From positions 1,054,001 through 1,118,000 of the forward strand of contig NZ_CP139779.1 of the NCBI RefSeq assembly GCF_034421375.1: a stretch of 64,000 nt of DNA. The letters run 5' to 3'. This DNA is from Microbacterium invictum. Its GTDB lineage: Bacteria > Actinomycetota > Actinomycetes > Actinomycetales > Microbacteriaceae. The translations under genes and the position numbers were made by a program. Shown in pieces: positions 33,344 to 42,661 of this stretch. Under the pieces are notes generated by a model. That model worked only from the letters and a program-made list of their open reading frames with translations, was not told the DNA's origin and made no database searches. Numbering within the stretch: the first letter of the stretch is position 1; the number at the start of each line of letters is the position of its first letter.

Positions 33344-34717
33344 ATGACAGATCCCACCACCGACGTGCTCACGCGCGACGTCGTCATCGTCGGCGCGGGC
33401 GCAGCGGGCCTCACCGCCGCCAACGAGCTGCGCAAGGCCGGTCTCTCGGTCGCGGTCCTCGAGGCCCGTGACCGGGTCGGCGGGCGGCTCCACACCGACG
33501 TCATCGACGGCGCCATGCTGGAAGTGGGCGGCCAATGGGTCTCTCCCGACCAGGAGGCGCTCATCGAGACGCTCGAGGATCTCGGGCTGGAGACGTACTC
33601 CCGCTACCGCGAGGGCGACTCGGTGTACATCAATGCCGACGGCGAGCTCACCCGCTTCACCGGCGAGATCTTCCCCGTGCCCGAGGCGACCGAGAAGGTC
33701 ATCGTCGAGCTGATCGAGCGACTCGACCGGATGGTCGCCGAGATCGATCCCGACCGCCCGTGGGAGCACCCCGACGCCGAGGAGCTCGATCGCATCTCGT
33801 TCGAGCGGTGGCTGGCCGACCAGACCGACGACGTCGAGGCCCGCGACAACATCGCCCTCTTCATCGCCGGGGCGATGCTGACCAAACCTCCCCACGCGTT
33901 CTCCACGCTCCAGGCGCTGCTGATGGCGGCCTCGGCAGGGAGCTTCTCGCACCTGGTGGACGCCGACTTCATCCTCGACAAGCGCGTCGTCGGCGGCCTG
34001 CAGCAGGTGCCGCTCCTGCTCGCCGAGCGCCTCGGGGCCGATGTCTTCCTCGATCAGCCGGTGCGGCGGATCGAGTGGACGGGCGGGGGAGTGACCGTGG
34101 CGTCGGATCGCATGACGGTGCGCGCCCGCTTCGTCATCCTCGCCCTGGCTCCGGTGCTCTACCCGCGCATCTCCTTCTCGCCGCCGCTGCCGCGACTGCA
34201 GCACCAGATGCACCAGCACATCTCGATGGGATTCGTCATCAAGGTCCACGCGGTCTACGACCGCCCGTTCTGGCGCGAGCAGGGCCTGTCGGCCACGGCA
34301 TTCAGTCCCTACGAGCTCTGCCACGAGGCCTACGACAACACAAACCACGGCGACGAGCGCGGCACCCTCGTCGGATTCGTCTCCGACCGCCTCGCCGACG
34401 ACGTCTTCTGCCTCTCGGCCGAGGAGCGCAAAGGACGCATCCTCGAGTCGCTCTCGCACTACTACGGTCCCGACGCGAAGAACCCGGTGGTGTACTACGA
34501 GAGCGACTGGGGCACCGAGGAATGGACGCGCGGCGCGTACGCCGCGAGCTTCGACCTCGGCGGGCTGGCCCGCTACGGCGCGGATCAGCGCGAACCGGTG
34601 GGCCCGATCCACTTCGCCTGCAGCGACATGGCGGGGCTCGGCTACCAGCACGTCGACGGCGCCATCCGGATGGGACGACTGGTCGCCACCCGCATCGTCG
34701 AGGAGGCCCGGGGATGA
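33344..34717 (+). CDS. puo: Flavin-containing monoamine oxidase, putrescine oxidase type
   Basis: 457 residues. FAD-binding motif VVIVGAGAAGLTAANELRKAG then EARDRVGGRLHT at the N-terminus, and SDMAGLGYQHVDGAIRMGR at the C-terminus place it in the MAO family. The overall pattern (EVGGQWVSPDQEALIETLEDLG) is closest to Rhodococcus/Kocuria putrescine oxidases. They oxidise putrescine to 4-aminobutanal with H2O2 as by-product. ATG at 33344 follows AAGGAG. The enclosing cluster with GABA transaminase and semialdehyde dehydrogenase supports the substrate; another primary amine such as tyramine remains possible. Confidence 0.88.
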   Translation: MTDPTTDVLTRDVVIVGAGAAGLTAANELRKAGLSVAVLEARDRVGGRLHTDVIDGAMLEVGGQWVSPDQEALIETLEDLGLETYSRYREGDSVYINADGELTRFTGEIFPVPEATEKVIVELIERLDRMVAEIDPDRPWEHPDAEELDRISFERWLADQTDDVEARDNIALFIAGAMLTKPPHAFSTLQALLMAASAGSFSHLVDADFILDKRVVGGLQQVPLLLAERLGADVFLDQPVRRIEWTGGGVTVASDRMTVRARFVILALAPVLYPRISFSPPLPRLQHQMHQHISMGFVIKVHAVYDRPFWREQGLSATAFSPYELCHEAYDNTNHGDERGTLVGFVSDRLADDVFCLSAEERKGRILESLSHYYGPDAKNPVVYYESDWGTEEWTRGAYAASFDLGGLARYGADQREPVGPIHFACSDMAGLGYQHVDGAIRMGRLVATRIVEEARG

Positions 34718-35661
34718 CCGGTGCTCCCGGCGATAGCCCGGGGATGGGACCGATGCTCGTCGGATACACCGCGACGGATGCCGGGGACGACGCCGCGACG
34801 CTCGGTGCACGGCTCGCGGCGGCAGCCGGGACGGATCTCGAGCTCGCCGTCGTGCTGCCCTCCGACGACCGCAGCGTCATCACACCGCCCGACGCCGGCT
34901 ACGACCAGTACCTCCGCCAGCAGGCCGAGACCTGGCTCGGCCGGGCCGAGGAGCGGGTACGCGAGGCTTTTCACGGGCACTCCCGCCGGGCCGGGGAAGC
35001 GCACCGCCAGGTCCGCTACGACGAGTCGTTCGCCGCCGGTCTCGTGGCCGCGGGCCACGAGACCGGCGCGTCGCACATCGTCGTGGGTGCGGGAGGCGGC
35101 GGCCTCCGCGGTCGGCACCGGCTGGGCTCGGTGGCCAGCGAACTGCTCCACTCCTCCGACCTCCCCGTCGTGCTCGCCCCGGAGGGGGCGCGACGCACCG
35201 ACCCGGGGTCGGGCATCTCACGCATCACCGCCGCGGTCGGCACCCGTCCTGGCGCCGAGGCGCTGCTCGAGCACGCCGTCGCGCTCGCCGCGGCGACCGG
35301 CGCGGAACTCCGTCTGCTGTCGCTCGTCACGGTCGACCTCCCGCCGAGTGTCGACACCGGCGTCATCCGCCTGGCCGGAGCCGCACACGCCGAGGAGGTG
35401 CTCGAGGCCGCTCGCCACGCCCTCCCGCAGGGCATCGACGCCGAGGCGATCGTCGGCACCGGCGACTCGATCGAGGATGCCGTCTCGCACATCGGCTGGG
35501 AGCCTGGCGAGATCGCCCTCGTCGGATCGAGCCGGCTCGCCCAGCCCCGCCGCCTTTTCCTGGGCTCGACCGCAGCGAAGATGCTGCACGAGCTGCCCGT
35601 CCCCATGATCGTGGTGCCGCGCTCGCACGCCCGGCAGCCGCAGGAAGGAGAGCGGCGATGA
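34714..35661 (+). CDS. Tandem universal stress protein (two UspA domains)
   Basis: 315 residues with two UspA folds. Each ends in the ATP-binding pattern G-x2-G-x9-G-S/T: VVGAGGGGLRGRHRLGSVAS (about 115-134) and LVGSSRLAQPRRLFLGSTAA (about 270-289). The gene overlaps putrescine oxidase upstream and the permease downstream by ATGA, so it is fully embedded in the polyamine operon. USPs bind ATP and respond to stress; because the oxidase makes H2O2 and an aldehyde, a protective or regulatory role is reasonable but unproven. Confidence 0.88.
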   Translation: MTGAPGDSPGMGPMLVGYTATDAGDDAATLGARLAAAAGTDLELAVVLPSDDRSVITPPDAGYDQYLRQQAETWLGRAEERVREAFHGHSRRAGEAHRQVRYDESFAAGLVAAGHETGASHIVVGAGGGGLRGRHRLGSVASELLHSSDLPVVLAPEGARRTDPGSGISRITAAVGTRPGAEALLEHAVALAAATGAELRLLSLVTVDLPPSVDTGVIRLAGAAHAEEVLEAARHALPQGIDAEAIVGTGDSIEDAVSHIGWEPGEIALVGSSRLAQPRRLFLGSTAAKMLHELPVPMIVVPRSHARQPQEGERR

Positions 35662-37211
35662 GCACACCCGAAAGCTCCGCGCCCCTCGCACCCGCCACCG
35701 GCGACGACGCCGGCGGGCTGTCCCGCAAGGGACTGAGCGCCGGAGCCGTCGGGCTCGTCGGCGCCGTCGTCATCGGCATCTCGTGCATCGCGCCGGCCTA
35801 CACCCTCACCGCAGCCCTCGGACCCACGGTGTCGTCGGTCGGCGTGCAGGTGCCCGCGATCATCCTGGTCGGTTTCATCCCGATGCTCCTGGTCGCCTTC
35901 GGCTACCGGGAGCTGAATCGACGGATGCCGGACTCCGGCACCTCGTTCACCTGGGCCTCCCGGGCGTTCGGGCCGTGGATCGGCTGGATGGCGGGGTGGG
36001 GCCTGGTCGCCGCGACGATCATCGTGCTGTCGAACCTCGCCGGCATCGCGGTGGATTTCCTCTTCCTGCTCATCGCCCAGATCGCGGGCACCCCCGAGAT
36101 CGCCGAGCTCGCCGCCATCCCGTGGCTGAACGTCCTGGTGTGCCTGGCGTTCGTGGCCGGCGCGACGTTCGTGTCGTACCGCGACATGCAGACCACGCAG
36201 AGACTGCAGTACGTCCTCGTCGGCTTCCAGGTCGTCGTGCTGGTGCTCTTCGCGGGTGCGGCGATCATCGCGGCGATGTCGGGCAACGCCTGGGATGCCA
36301 CCGCCTTCGACCTGTCGTGGTTCAACCCCTTCGCGATCGGATCCTTCAGTGCCTTCGCCGCGGGCGTGTCGCTGTCGATCTTCATCTTCTGGGGGTGGGA
36401 CGTGACCCTCACGATGAACGAGGAGACGAAAGACCCCGACCGCACCCCCGGCCGCGCCGCGACGATCACGGTGGTGACCATCGTGGTGCTCTACCTCCTC
36501 CTCGCGATCGCCCTGCTGATGTACGCGGGCACCGGAGAGGGCGAGTACGGCCTGGGAAACCCCGACATCCAGGACAACGTCTTCTTCGCCCTCGCGGGCC
36601 CCATCCTGGGGCCGCTGGCCTTCCTGGTGTCGCTCGCCGTCCTCACGAGCTCGGCGGCCTCGCTGCAGTCGACGTTCGTCTCACCCGCGCGCACCCTCCT
36701 CGCGATGGGGCACTACGGCGCCCTGCCGCCCGCGTTCGCCCGGGTCAGCCCGCGGTTCTTCACGCCCGGCTACGCCACGCTCGTCTCCGCGGTGGTGGCG
36801 GCGGGGTTCTACGCGATCATGCGGTTCGTCAGCGAGAACGTGCTCTGGGACACCATCACCACCCTCGGCATGATGATCTGCTTCTACTACGGCATCACGG
36901 CCTTCGCGTGCGTGTGGTACTTCCGGAAGCAGTGGTTCGACTCGGTCCGCAACGTCTTCTTCACCCTGATCTTCCCGCTCGTGGGCGGCGTGATCCTCGC
37001 GGTGATCTTCGTGACGACCCTGGTCGATTCGATGGACCCGGACTACGGAAGCGGGTCGTCGGTCTTCGGGCTCGGCCTGGTCTTCGTGCTCGGTGTCACG
37101 ATCATCCTCGTCGGGGTGGTCATCATGGTGTGGCAGGCCGTGCGGCGTCCCGCCTTCTTCCGCGGCGAGACCCTGTCCCTCGACGCACCTGCCAGCGCCC
37201 GCCGACGCTGA
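35658..37211 (+). CDS. APC family permease, probable putrescine/GABA importer
   Basis: 517 residues with about 12 transmembrane helices. Helix 1 contains AVVIGISCIAPAYTLTAALG, and FFIFWGWDVTLTMNEETKDP-like sequence (IFIFWGWDVTLTMNEETKDP) is in helix 6. This places it in the amino acid/polyamine branch of APC transporters. Context (between putrescine oxidase/USP and semialdehyde dehydrogenase) suggests import of putrescine or GABA. The start overlaps the USP stop after AAGGAGAG. The next gene starts 24 bp downstream. Confidence 0.9.
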   Translation: MSTPESSAPLAPATGDDAGGLSRKGLSAGAVGLVGAVVIGISCIAPAYTLTAALGPTVSSVGVQVPAIILVGFIPMLLVAFGYRELNRRMPDSGTSFTWASRAFGPWIGWMAGWGLVAATIIVLSNLAGIAVDFLFLLIAQIAGTPEIAELAAIPWLNVLVCLAFVAGATFVSYRDMQTTQRLQYVLVGFQVVVLVLFAGAAIIAAMSGNAWDATAFDLSWFNPFAIGSFSAFAAGVSLSIFIFWGWDVTLTMNEETKDPDRTPGRAATITVVTIVVLYLLLAIALLMYAGTGEGEYGLGNPDIQDNVFFALAGPILGPLAFLVSLAVLTSSAASLQSTFVSPARTLLAMGHYGALPPAFARVSPRFFTPGYATLVSAVVAAGFYAIMRFVSENVLWDTITTLGMMICFYYGITAFACVWYFRKQWFDSVRNVFFTLIFPLVGGVILAVIFVTTLVDSMDPDYGSGSSVFGLGLVFVLGVTIILVGVVIMVWQAVRRPAFFRGETLSLDAPASARRR

Positions 37212-37235
37212 CCTGTACGAAACGAACGGAGAATC

Positions 37236-38600
37236 ATGACCGACTACGCCGTCATCAACCCCGCGACGGGCCAGACCCTCGCCACCTATCCGACGATCAC
37301 CGACGACGAACTCGCCGCGGCGATCGACCGGGCCGACATCGCCTACCGGTCATGGCGCCACCTGCCGGTCTCAGAGCGCGCCGCGCTCATCCGCCGGGTC
37401 GCCGACCTCCACCGGGAGCGGCGTGACGAGCTGGCGGCGATCATCGTGCGGGAGATGGGCAAGCCGCTGGTCGCGGCGCTCGGCGAGGTGGACTTCGCCG
37501 CCGACATCACCGAGTACTACGCCAACGTCGCCGAGCGGGTCACCGCCGATCAGCCGCTCGAGATCGAGGGGGAGGGCACGGCCGTCATCCGTCGCACGCC
37601 GCTCGGCGTGCTCCTGGGCATCATGCCGTGGAACTTCCCGTACTACCAGGTCGCCCGCTTCGCTGCGCCGAACCTGATCCTCGGCAACACGATCCTGCTC
37701 AAGCATGCGCCGCAATGCCCGGAATCAGCCGCGGCCCTCGAGGCGATCTACCGCGACGCGGGGCTCCCGGTCGGCGCGTACACGAACATCTACGCCACCA
37801 ACGACCAGGCCGCGGCCGTCATCGCCGATCCGCGCGTCCAGGGCGTGTCGGTCACCGGCTCCGAGCGTGCCGGCGCGGCCGTGGCCGAGATCGCCGGGCG
37901 TCACCTGAAGAAGGTCGCCCTCGAGCTCGGCGGGTCGGATCCGTTCATCCTGCTGTCCACGGATGACCTCGACGCGACCGTTCAGGCGGCCGTCGATGCG
38001 CGGCTGGACAACAACGGTCAGTCCTGCAACGCGGCCAAGCGGTTCATCGTCCTCGACGAGCTGTACGAGCCGTTCCTCGAGAAGTTCGCCGCGGCGATGG
38101 GCGGGGCCAAGGTGGGCGATCCGCTGGCCGAAGACACCGTGCTCGGTCCGCTCTCGTCCGAGACCGCGGCCGAGAGACTGCAGAAGCAGATCGACGACGC
38201 CGTCGCCCAGGGTGCCCGACTGGTGACGGGAGGAGCGCGCGACGGTGCGTTCTTCCCGGGCACGGTGCTCACCGACGTCACGCCCGATATGGATGTCTAC
38301 GGGGAGGAGCTCTTCGGCCCAGCCGGCGTGGTCTACCGGGTGAAGGACGAGGCCGAGGCCATCCGCGTCGCCAACGACACCGGCTTCGGGCTGGGGTCGT
38401 ACGTGTTCACCACCGACCCCGAGCAGGCCCAGCGCGTGGCCGACAAGATCGATGCCGGCATGGTCTACGTCAACGTGGTGCTCGCCGATTCGCCGGAGCT
38501 CCCGTTCGGCGGAGTCAAGCGCTCGGGCACCGGGCGCGAGCTGGGCCTTCTGGGCGCCGACGAGTTCGTGAACAAGAAGCTCATCCGCGTCGCCAGCTGA
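37236..38600 (+). CDS. gabD: NAD(P)-dependent succinate-semialdehyde / aminoaldehyde dehydrogenase
   Basis: 454 residues, the Sad/YneI-like ALDH size. The catalytic Cys is in NNGQSCNAAKRFIV, the general base Glu in VALELGGSDPFIL, and the NAD pocket starts GIMPWNFPYYQVARFAAPN. It oxidises succinic semialdehyde to succinate. It is the only aldehyde dehydrogenase in the cluster, so it may also oxidise 4-aminobutanal to GABA, or another gene elsewhere does that step. ATG at 37236 follows CGGAGAATC. A strong hairpin (38606-38642) ends the operon. Confidence 0.92.
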   Translation: MTDYAVINPATGQTLATYPTITDDELAAAIDRADIAYRSWRHLPVSERAALIRRVADLHRERRDELAAIIVREMGKPLVAALGEVDFAADITEYYANVAERVTADQPLEIEGEGTAVIRRTPLGVLLGIMPWNFPYYQVARFAAPNLILGNTILLKHAPQCPESAAALEAIYRDAGLPVGAYTNIYATNDQAAAVIADPRVQGVSVTGSERAGAAVAEIAGRHLKKVALELGGSDPFILLSTDDLDATVQAAVDARLDNNGQSCNAAKRFIVLDELYEPFLEKFAAAMGGAKVGDPLAEDTVLGPLSSETAAERLQKQIDDAVAQGARLVTGGARDGAFFPGTVLTDVTPDMDVYGEELFGPAGVVYRVKDEAEAIRVANDTGFGLGSYVFTTDPEQAQRVADKIDAGMVYVNVVLADSPELPFGGVKRSGTGRELGLLGADEFVNKKLIRVAS

Positions 38601-38605
38601 GTGCG

Positions 38606-38642
38606 TCGGGGCGGTGCGGCATCGTGCCGCCCCGCCCCGACT
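38606..38642. terminator. Bidirectional terminator between gabD and ald
   Basis: A 17-bp stem with one mismatch and a TCG loop lies exactly between the stops of the convergent gabD and ald genes. It should end transcription from both sides. Confidence 0.75.
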
Positions 38643-38649
38643 CGTCGTC

Positions 38650-39768
38650 TCAGGCCGCGAGCACCACGTCGGCCGTGGCGACGTCGAGCTGCAGCGCGCG
38701 TCCGACGTCGGCATTGGTGAGCATGCCGTCGTGCGTGCTGAGACCCGCCGTCAACGCCGGATCGGCGCGCAGCGCCTCTCGCCATCCCTGGTCGGCCAGC
38801 CGCAGCACGTACGGGGCGGTCGCATTGGTGAGCGCGCGCGTTGACGTCTCGGGGACGGCACCGGGCATGTTGGCGACGCAGTAGTACAGACTCTCGTGCA
38901 CGGCGAAGGTCGGCTCGTCGTGGGTCGTGGGACGCGAGCCCTCGAAGCACCCGCCCTGGTCGATGGCGATGTCCACCAGCACCGACCCGGGCTTCATCGC
39001 CGCGACCATGTCGTCGGTGACGAGCTTGGGTGCGGCGGCCCCCGGGATCAGCACCGACCCGATGACGAGATCGGCGTCGACGAGCTGGTCGGCGATCTCG
39101 AGCGGCGAAGAGTGCCGAGTCTGGATGAGACCGCCGAACTCCGATTCCAGGGCGCGGAGACGCGGGAGCGAGATGTCGATCACCGTGACGTCGGCCCCGA
39201 AGCCCACGGCGTTGCGAGCCGCGTTCTCACCGGCCACCCCGCCGCCGATCACGACGACCTTGCCCTTACGGGTGCCGGCGATTCCGCCGAGGAGCGTACC
39301 GCGTCCCCCTGCCGGGCGCATGAGGTGGGTCGCGCCGACCTGGATCGACAGCCGTCCGGCCACCTCGCTCATGGGGGTGAGCAGGGGGAGCGAGCGATCG
39401 GGGAGCTGCACGGTCTCGTAGGCGATCGAGGTGACGCCGCTGGACAGGAGCGCGTCGGTGCACGCGCGGGACGCGGCGAGATGAAGGAACGTGAAGAGCA
39501 CCTGGCCCCGTCTCATCCGGCCGTACTCGGCGGCGATGGGCTCCTTCACCTTGAGGATGAGCTCTCCCTGCCCCCAGACCTCGTCCGCCGTCGGCGCGAT
39601 CCGCGCTCCCGCGGCGGCGAAGTCGGCGTCCGAGATGCGCGACCCCTCTCCGGCGCCGGCTTCGACGACGACCTCGTGACCGCGGCGACGCAGCTGGTCG
39701 ACGATCGCAGGCGTCACTGCCACACGGTCTTCGTTGTTCTTTATCTCCGCTGGAATACCGACGAGCAT
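38650..39768 (-). CDS. ald: Alanine dehydrogenase
   Basis: 372 residues, the usual length. The N-terminus MLVGIPAEIKNNEDRVAVTP and the NAD fold VVVIGGGVAGENAARNAVG near residue 165 are diagnostic, as is the pyruvate/alanine site region ending SVLVDIAIDQGGCFEGSRPT. The enzyme converts L-alanine to pyruvate and ammonia with NAD+. ATG at 39768 follows AAGGAGC; a GTG just upstream is in frame but sits in the spacer. It is divergent from an Lrp/AsnC regulator, as ald-aldR pairs are in mycobacteria. Confidence 0.96.
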   Translation of the reverse strand: MLVGIPAEIKNNEDRVAVTPAIVDQLRRRGHEVVVEAGAGEGSRISDADFAAAGARIAPTADEVWGQGELILKVKEPIAAEYGRMRRGQVLFTFLHLAASRACTDALLSSGVTSIAYETVQLPDRSLPLLTPMSEVAGRLSIQVGATHLMRPAGGRGTLLGGIAGTRKGKVVVIGGGVAGENAARNAVGFGADVTVIDISLPRLRALESEFGGLIQTRHSSPLEIADQLVDADLVIGSVLIPGAAAPKLVTDDMVAAMKPGSVLVDIAIDQGGCFEGSRPTTHDEPTFAVHESLYYCVANMPGAVPETSTRALTNATAPYVLRLADQGWREALRADPALTAGLSTHDGMLTNADVGRALQLDVATADVVLAA

Positions 39769-39890
39769 CACAGCTCCTTTCGCCTATGGTGAATAGTGTT
39801 GAAGAAAAGTCGTCGGATCGGCAGTGCTTCAGCAGAAAGTTCGGCGAGTGATGTCATTCGACGAGGTCTCGACGAAGAAGGAGGTCCGGG

Positions 39891-40385
39891 ATGACACTCG
39901 AGCCGAAGGATCCACAGCCCGTGCCGCTGGACGATCTCGATCGGCGGATCCTGGACGAGGTCACCGCCGACGGGCGGATCACGAACGCCGCGCTCGCCGA
40001 ACGGGTGGGTGTCGCCCCGTCCACCGCGCACACCCGCCTGCGCGGCCTAGTCGATCGCGGCGTCATCTCGTCGTTCACGGCGAGCGTCGCCCAGGCCAAG
40101 CTCGGCGTGGCCCTCCAGGCGCTCGTCGGGGTGACGCTCCGGCCCGGCGCGCGCCAGGCGAGCATCACCGACTTCGCCGAACGCACCCGCTCGCTGCCCG
40201 AAGTGGTGCAGGTGTTCTTCCTCGGCGGCGCCGACGACTTCATCGTCCACGTCGCCGTGACCGACTCCTCGGCGCTGCGGCGATTCGTCGTCGAGCAGAT
40301 CTCCGGTCATGATCGCGTGGCTTCGACCCGGACGAACATCATCTTCGACTACCACCGCAACGCCGTCGTCGACTCGTTCCGCTGA
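39891..40385 (+). CDS. aldR: Lrp/AsnC family regulator (AldR-like)
   Basis: 164 residues. The N-terminal HTH (DDLDRRILDEVTADGRITNA, STAHTRLRGLVDRGVISSF) is followed by an AsnC ligand-binding (RAM) domain. AldR activates or represses ald in response to alanine, and the divergent position 122 bp from ald points to the same role. The AT-rich divergent region (about 39782-39835) is the obvious binding site. ATG at 39891 follows GAAGGAGGTCC, the strongest ribosome site here. Confidence 0.88.
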   Translation: MTLEPKDPQPVPLDDLDRRILDEVTADGRITNAALAERVGVAPSTAHTRLRGLVDRGVISSFTASVAQAKLGVALQALVGVTLRPGARQASITDFAERTRSLPEVVQVFFLGGADDFIVHVAVTDSSALRRFVVEQISGHDRVASTRTNIIFDYHRNAVVDSFR

Positions 40386-40484
40386 TCCCGCGCGCCGAAC
40401 TCCCTCCCCGGTCCGCCCGTCACCGCCTGAGCCCTCGCCCCGCCGGTCTGTCGCGGATTCAGGGCCCGCGGCACAATGGTGTCC

Positions 40485-40922
40485 ATGCACGACAGCGACG
40501 ACGCGGTGATCGCCCTCGATGACGACCAGTGCTGGGACAGGCTGCGACGACACGAGCTCGGGCGTCTGGTCACCCACGTCGGCGACGTGCTCGACATCTT
40601 CCCCGTGAACTACGTCGTCGACGACGCCACGATCCTCTTCCGAACCGCGCCGGGCAGCAAACTGGTCGAGCTGACGGTGAACGACGAGGTCCTCTTCGAA
40701 GTCGACGACCACACCGCAGACGACGCCTGGAGCGTCGTCGTTCGCGGACGCGCCCAGCGACTGGACACCTCCGCCGAGGTGGAGCGCGCCGACGGCCTCG
40801 GGCTCTCGCCCTGGATCCCGACGCTGAAGTACGTCTACGTCCGCGTCGTCGCACACGCCGTGTCGGGGCGTGCCTTCCCGCGCGACCCGGAACCGGAGCG
40901 GTACGGCGTCGCGGCCTCCTGA
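40485..40922 (+). CDS. Pyridoxamine 5'-phosphate oxidase family (flavin-binding) protein
   Basis: 145 residues, the small split-barrel fold. FPVNYVVDDATILFRTAPGSKL is the family's flavin- and phosphate-contacting pattern. Related actinobacterial proteins bind FMN or F420 and act as reductases or nitroimidazole-type enzymes; true PNPOx activity is unlikely at this length. CACAAT lies 7 nt before ATG 40485, which I prefer to the in-frame ATG at 40476. The gene stands alone, just before the tRNA-Trp promoter. Confidence 0.82.
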   Translation: MHDSDDAVIALDDDQCWDRLRRHELGRLVTHVGDVLDIFPVNYVVDDATILFRTAPGSKLVELTVNDEVLFEVDDHTADDAWSVVVRGRAQRLDTSAEVERADGLGLSPWIPTLKYVYVRVVAHAVSGRAFPRDPEPERYGVAAS

Positions 40923-40926
40923 GGGA

Positions 40927-40956
40927 TTCGCGGGGCCCGCGGGCATGACGTAGACT
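40927..40956 (+). promoter_or_regulatory. Promoter of the tRNA-Trp-secE-nusG region
   Basis: TTCGCG, 18-bp spacer, TAGACT. A short inverted repeat ATGCAG-N7-CTGCAT follows at about 40961. About 100 bp lie between the -10 and tRNA-Trp. Confidence 0.5.
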
Positions 40957-41064
40957 GGGGCATGCAGTTGAAGTCTGCATTCTTTCGCCGTGCCCGCCGG
41001 TCGGGACGACCTTCCTTCAGGCAGGGGTGGATGGGTGCAGGCATCCCGGGGTCTTCCGACCCTT

Positions 41065-41137
<73 letters not shown>

Positions 41138-41181
41138 CGCGTCAGCGTCTGCTGGCACGAGGAAACAATCAGGTGGGTGGC

Positions 41182-41448
41182 ATGCTCCAGGACGAGCCGA
41201 AGAACGAGGTGGTCGCGCGCAGCGACGCACCCCGAGAGAAGAAGCCCAACTTCTTCGCGCGCATCGTCCTGTTCATCCGACAGGTCTTCGCCGAACTCCG
41301 CAAGGTCGTCACGCCGACGCGGCAGGAACTGGTGAAGTTCACCGCCGTGGTGCTCGGTTTCGTCCTGGTGATGATGGCGATCGTCTACGGCCTGGACGTG
41401 CTGTTCGTCTGGATCGCGCAGTACGTCTTCGGGGTTCCGGGCGCCTGA
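41182..41448 (+). CDS. secE: Preprotein translocase subunit SecE
   Basis: 88 residues. The charged N-terminus ([15 protein letters not shown]) leads into the conserved amphipathic segment [20 protein letters not shown] and one transmembrane helix (residues about 56-82). SecE stabilises SecY in the SecYEG channel. ATG at 41182 gives the normal length; GTG at 41173 is an in-frame alternative. nusG follows. Confidence 0.95.
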   Translation: MLQDEPKNEVVARSDAPREKKPNFFARIVLFIRQVFAELRKVVTPTRQELVKFTAVVLGFVLVMMAIVYGLDVLFVWIAQYVFGVPGA

Positions 41449-41537
41449 GCCGACATCGCGCCCACCGGGTCGCTCCGGTGGCGGCGCGCGACGCGTCGAG
41501 CCGGAACCCCCGGCCACGACAGAGGAAGAGAACACAA

Positions 41538-42560
41538 GTGTCTGAAAGATATGTCGACGACGCCGACTGGGCGCCCGCGGCGGAGCAGTCCTCCGAGGAG
41601 GACGAGGCCCAGGAGGGCAACATCCTCGAGTTCGAGGAGCGCGCGAACACCCCCGCGGAGCACAGCGCCCTCCACATCGTCGATGACGAGGACGACACCC
41701 AGGACGACATCGAAGAGCTCGACGACGTAGAGATCCAGGATCCGGAGGCAGACGCCATCGTGAACGACGCCCTGAACATCGACGAGACCGCCGAGGCCGA
41801 GGCCGCCGCCGAGGTGCTCAACGACTCCGTCGCCGAGGAGATCGCCGAGCTCGAAGCCGAGGCGGCGGACGAGGTCACCCCGTACGACGGTCCGGATGTC
41901 AACGGCGAGGACGACCGCGACGATGTCGCCGACGACGAAGAGCTCGACCCGTTCGAGGCCTTCCGCGCCGAGCTTCGGTCGCTTCCGGGCAAGTGGTACG
42001 TCATCCACTCGTACGCCGGATTCGAGCGCAAGGTGAAGGCGAACATCGAGCAGCGCAAGTCCACGCTCGAGGTCGAGGACGAGATCTATCAGGTCGAGGT
42101 CCCGATGGAAGACGTCGTCGAGATCAAGAACGGCCAGCGCAAGATGGTGACCCGCGTGCGGATCCCCGGCTACGTGCTGGTGCGCATGGACCTCAACGAG
42201 GACACCTGGTCGGTCGTGCGTCACACCCCGGGCGTCACCGGGTTCGTCGGCAACGCCCACAACCCCACCCCCCTCCGCTTCGAAGAGGCCTTCACCATGC
42301 TCAAGAGCCTGGTCGAGGTCAAGGAGGTCGCCCCCGCGAAGGGTGCCGCCAAGGGTGCCCCCGCCGCCGCGCGCAGCATCCCCGCCGAGGTCGACTTCGA
42401 GGTCGGCGAGACGATCACGATCAAGGAGGGCTCGTTCGCGGGTCTTCCCGGCACGATCAGCGAGATCAAGCCCGAGAGCGGCAAGCTCACGGTCCTCGTC
42501 TCGCTGTTCGAGCGCGAGACCCCGGTCGAACTCAGCTTCGACCAGGTCACCAAGCTGTAG
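41538..42560 (+). CDS. nusG: Transcription termination/antitermination factor NusG
   Basis: 340 residues. The first 150 are strongly acidic (Asp, Glu, Ala) and lack the fold, followed by the NGN domain starting [20 protein letters not shown] and a KOW domain near the C-terminus ([20 protein letters not shown]). NusG binds RNA polymerase and couples it to ribosomes or Rho. Acidic extensions are common in actinobacterial NusG, although this one is long. GTG at 41538 is preceded by AGAGGAAGAG. Confidence 0.95.
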   Translation: MSERYVDDADWAPAAEQSSEEDEAQEGNILEFEERANTPAEHSALHIVDDEDDTQDDIEELDDVEIQDPEADAIVNDALNIDETAEAEAAAEVLNDSVAEEIAELEAEAADEVTPYDGPDVNGEDDRDDVADDEELDPFEAFRAELRSLPGKWYVIHSYAGFERKVKANIEQRKSTLEVEDEIYQVEVPMEDVVEIKNGQRKMVTRVRIPGYVLVRMDLNEDTWSVVRHTPGVTGFVGNAHNPTPLRFEEAFTMLKSLVEVKEVAPAKGAAKGAPAAARSIPAEVDFEVGETITIKEGSFAGLPGTISEIKPESGKLTVLVSLFERETPVELSFDQVTKL

Positions 42561-42564
42561 AGAC

Positions 42565-42638
42565 TTCCCGGCCGCAGGCCGGGGGAACCGCGGTCCGGAA
42601 ACGCCGGACGTGCGGGAGAAGCGGATGCCGCGGCATCC
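42565..42638 (+). promoter_or_regulatory. rplK leader hairpins
   Basis: A GC hairpin at 42565-42587 (CCCGGCC/GGCCGGG, GCA loop) is followed by a perfect 16-bp palindrome GGATGCCGCGGCATCC at 42623-42638, 24 nt before rplK. The second could mimic an L1 or other ribosomal-protein site or a partial terminator; neither was tested. Confidence 0.4.
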
Positions 42639-42661
42639 GGTTCGAGGAAAGGAAAACGAAC

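Noticed and set aside
31172..34810. A 1212-codon open frame antisense to gabT and putrescine oxidase
   Set aside because: It lies opposite clearly conserved genes, is Arg/Gly/His rich and has no family features; long antisense frames are a by-product of high GC.
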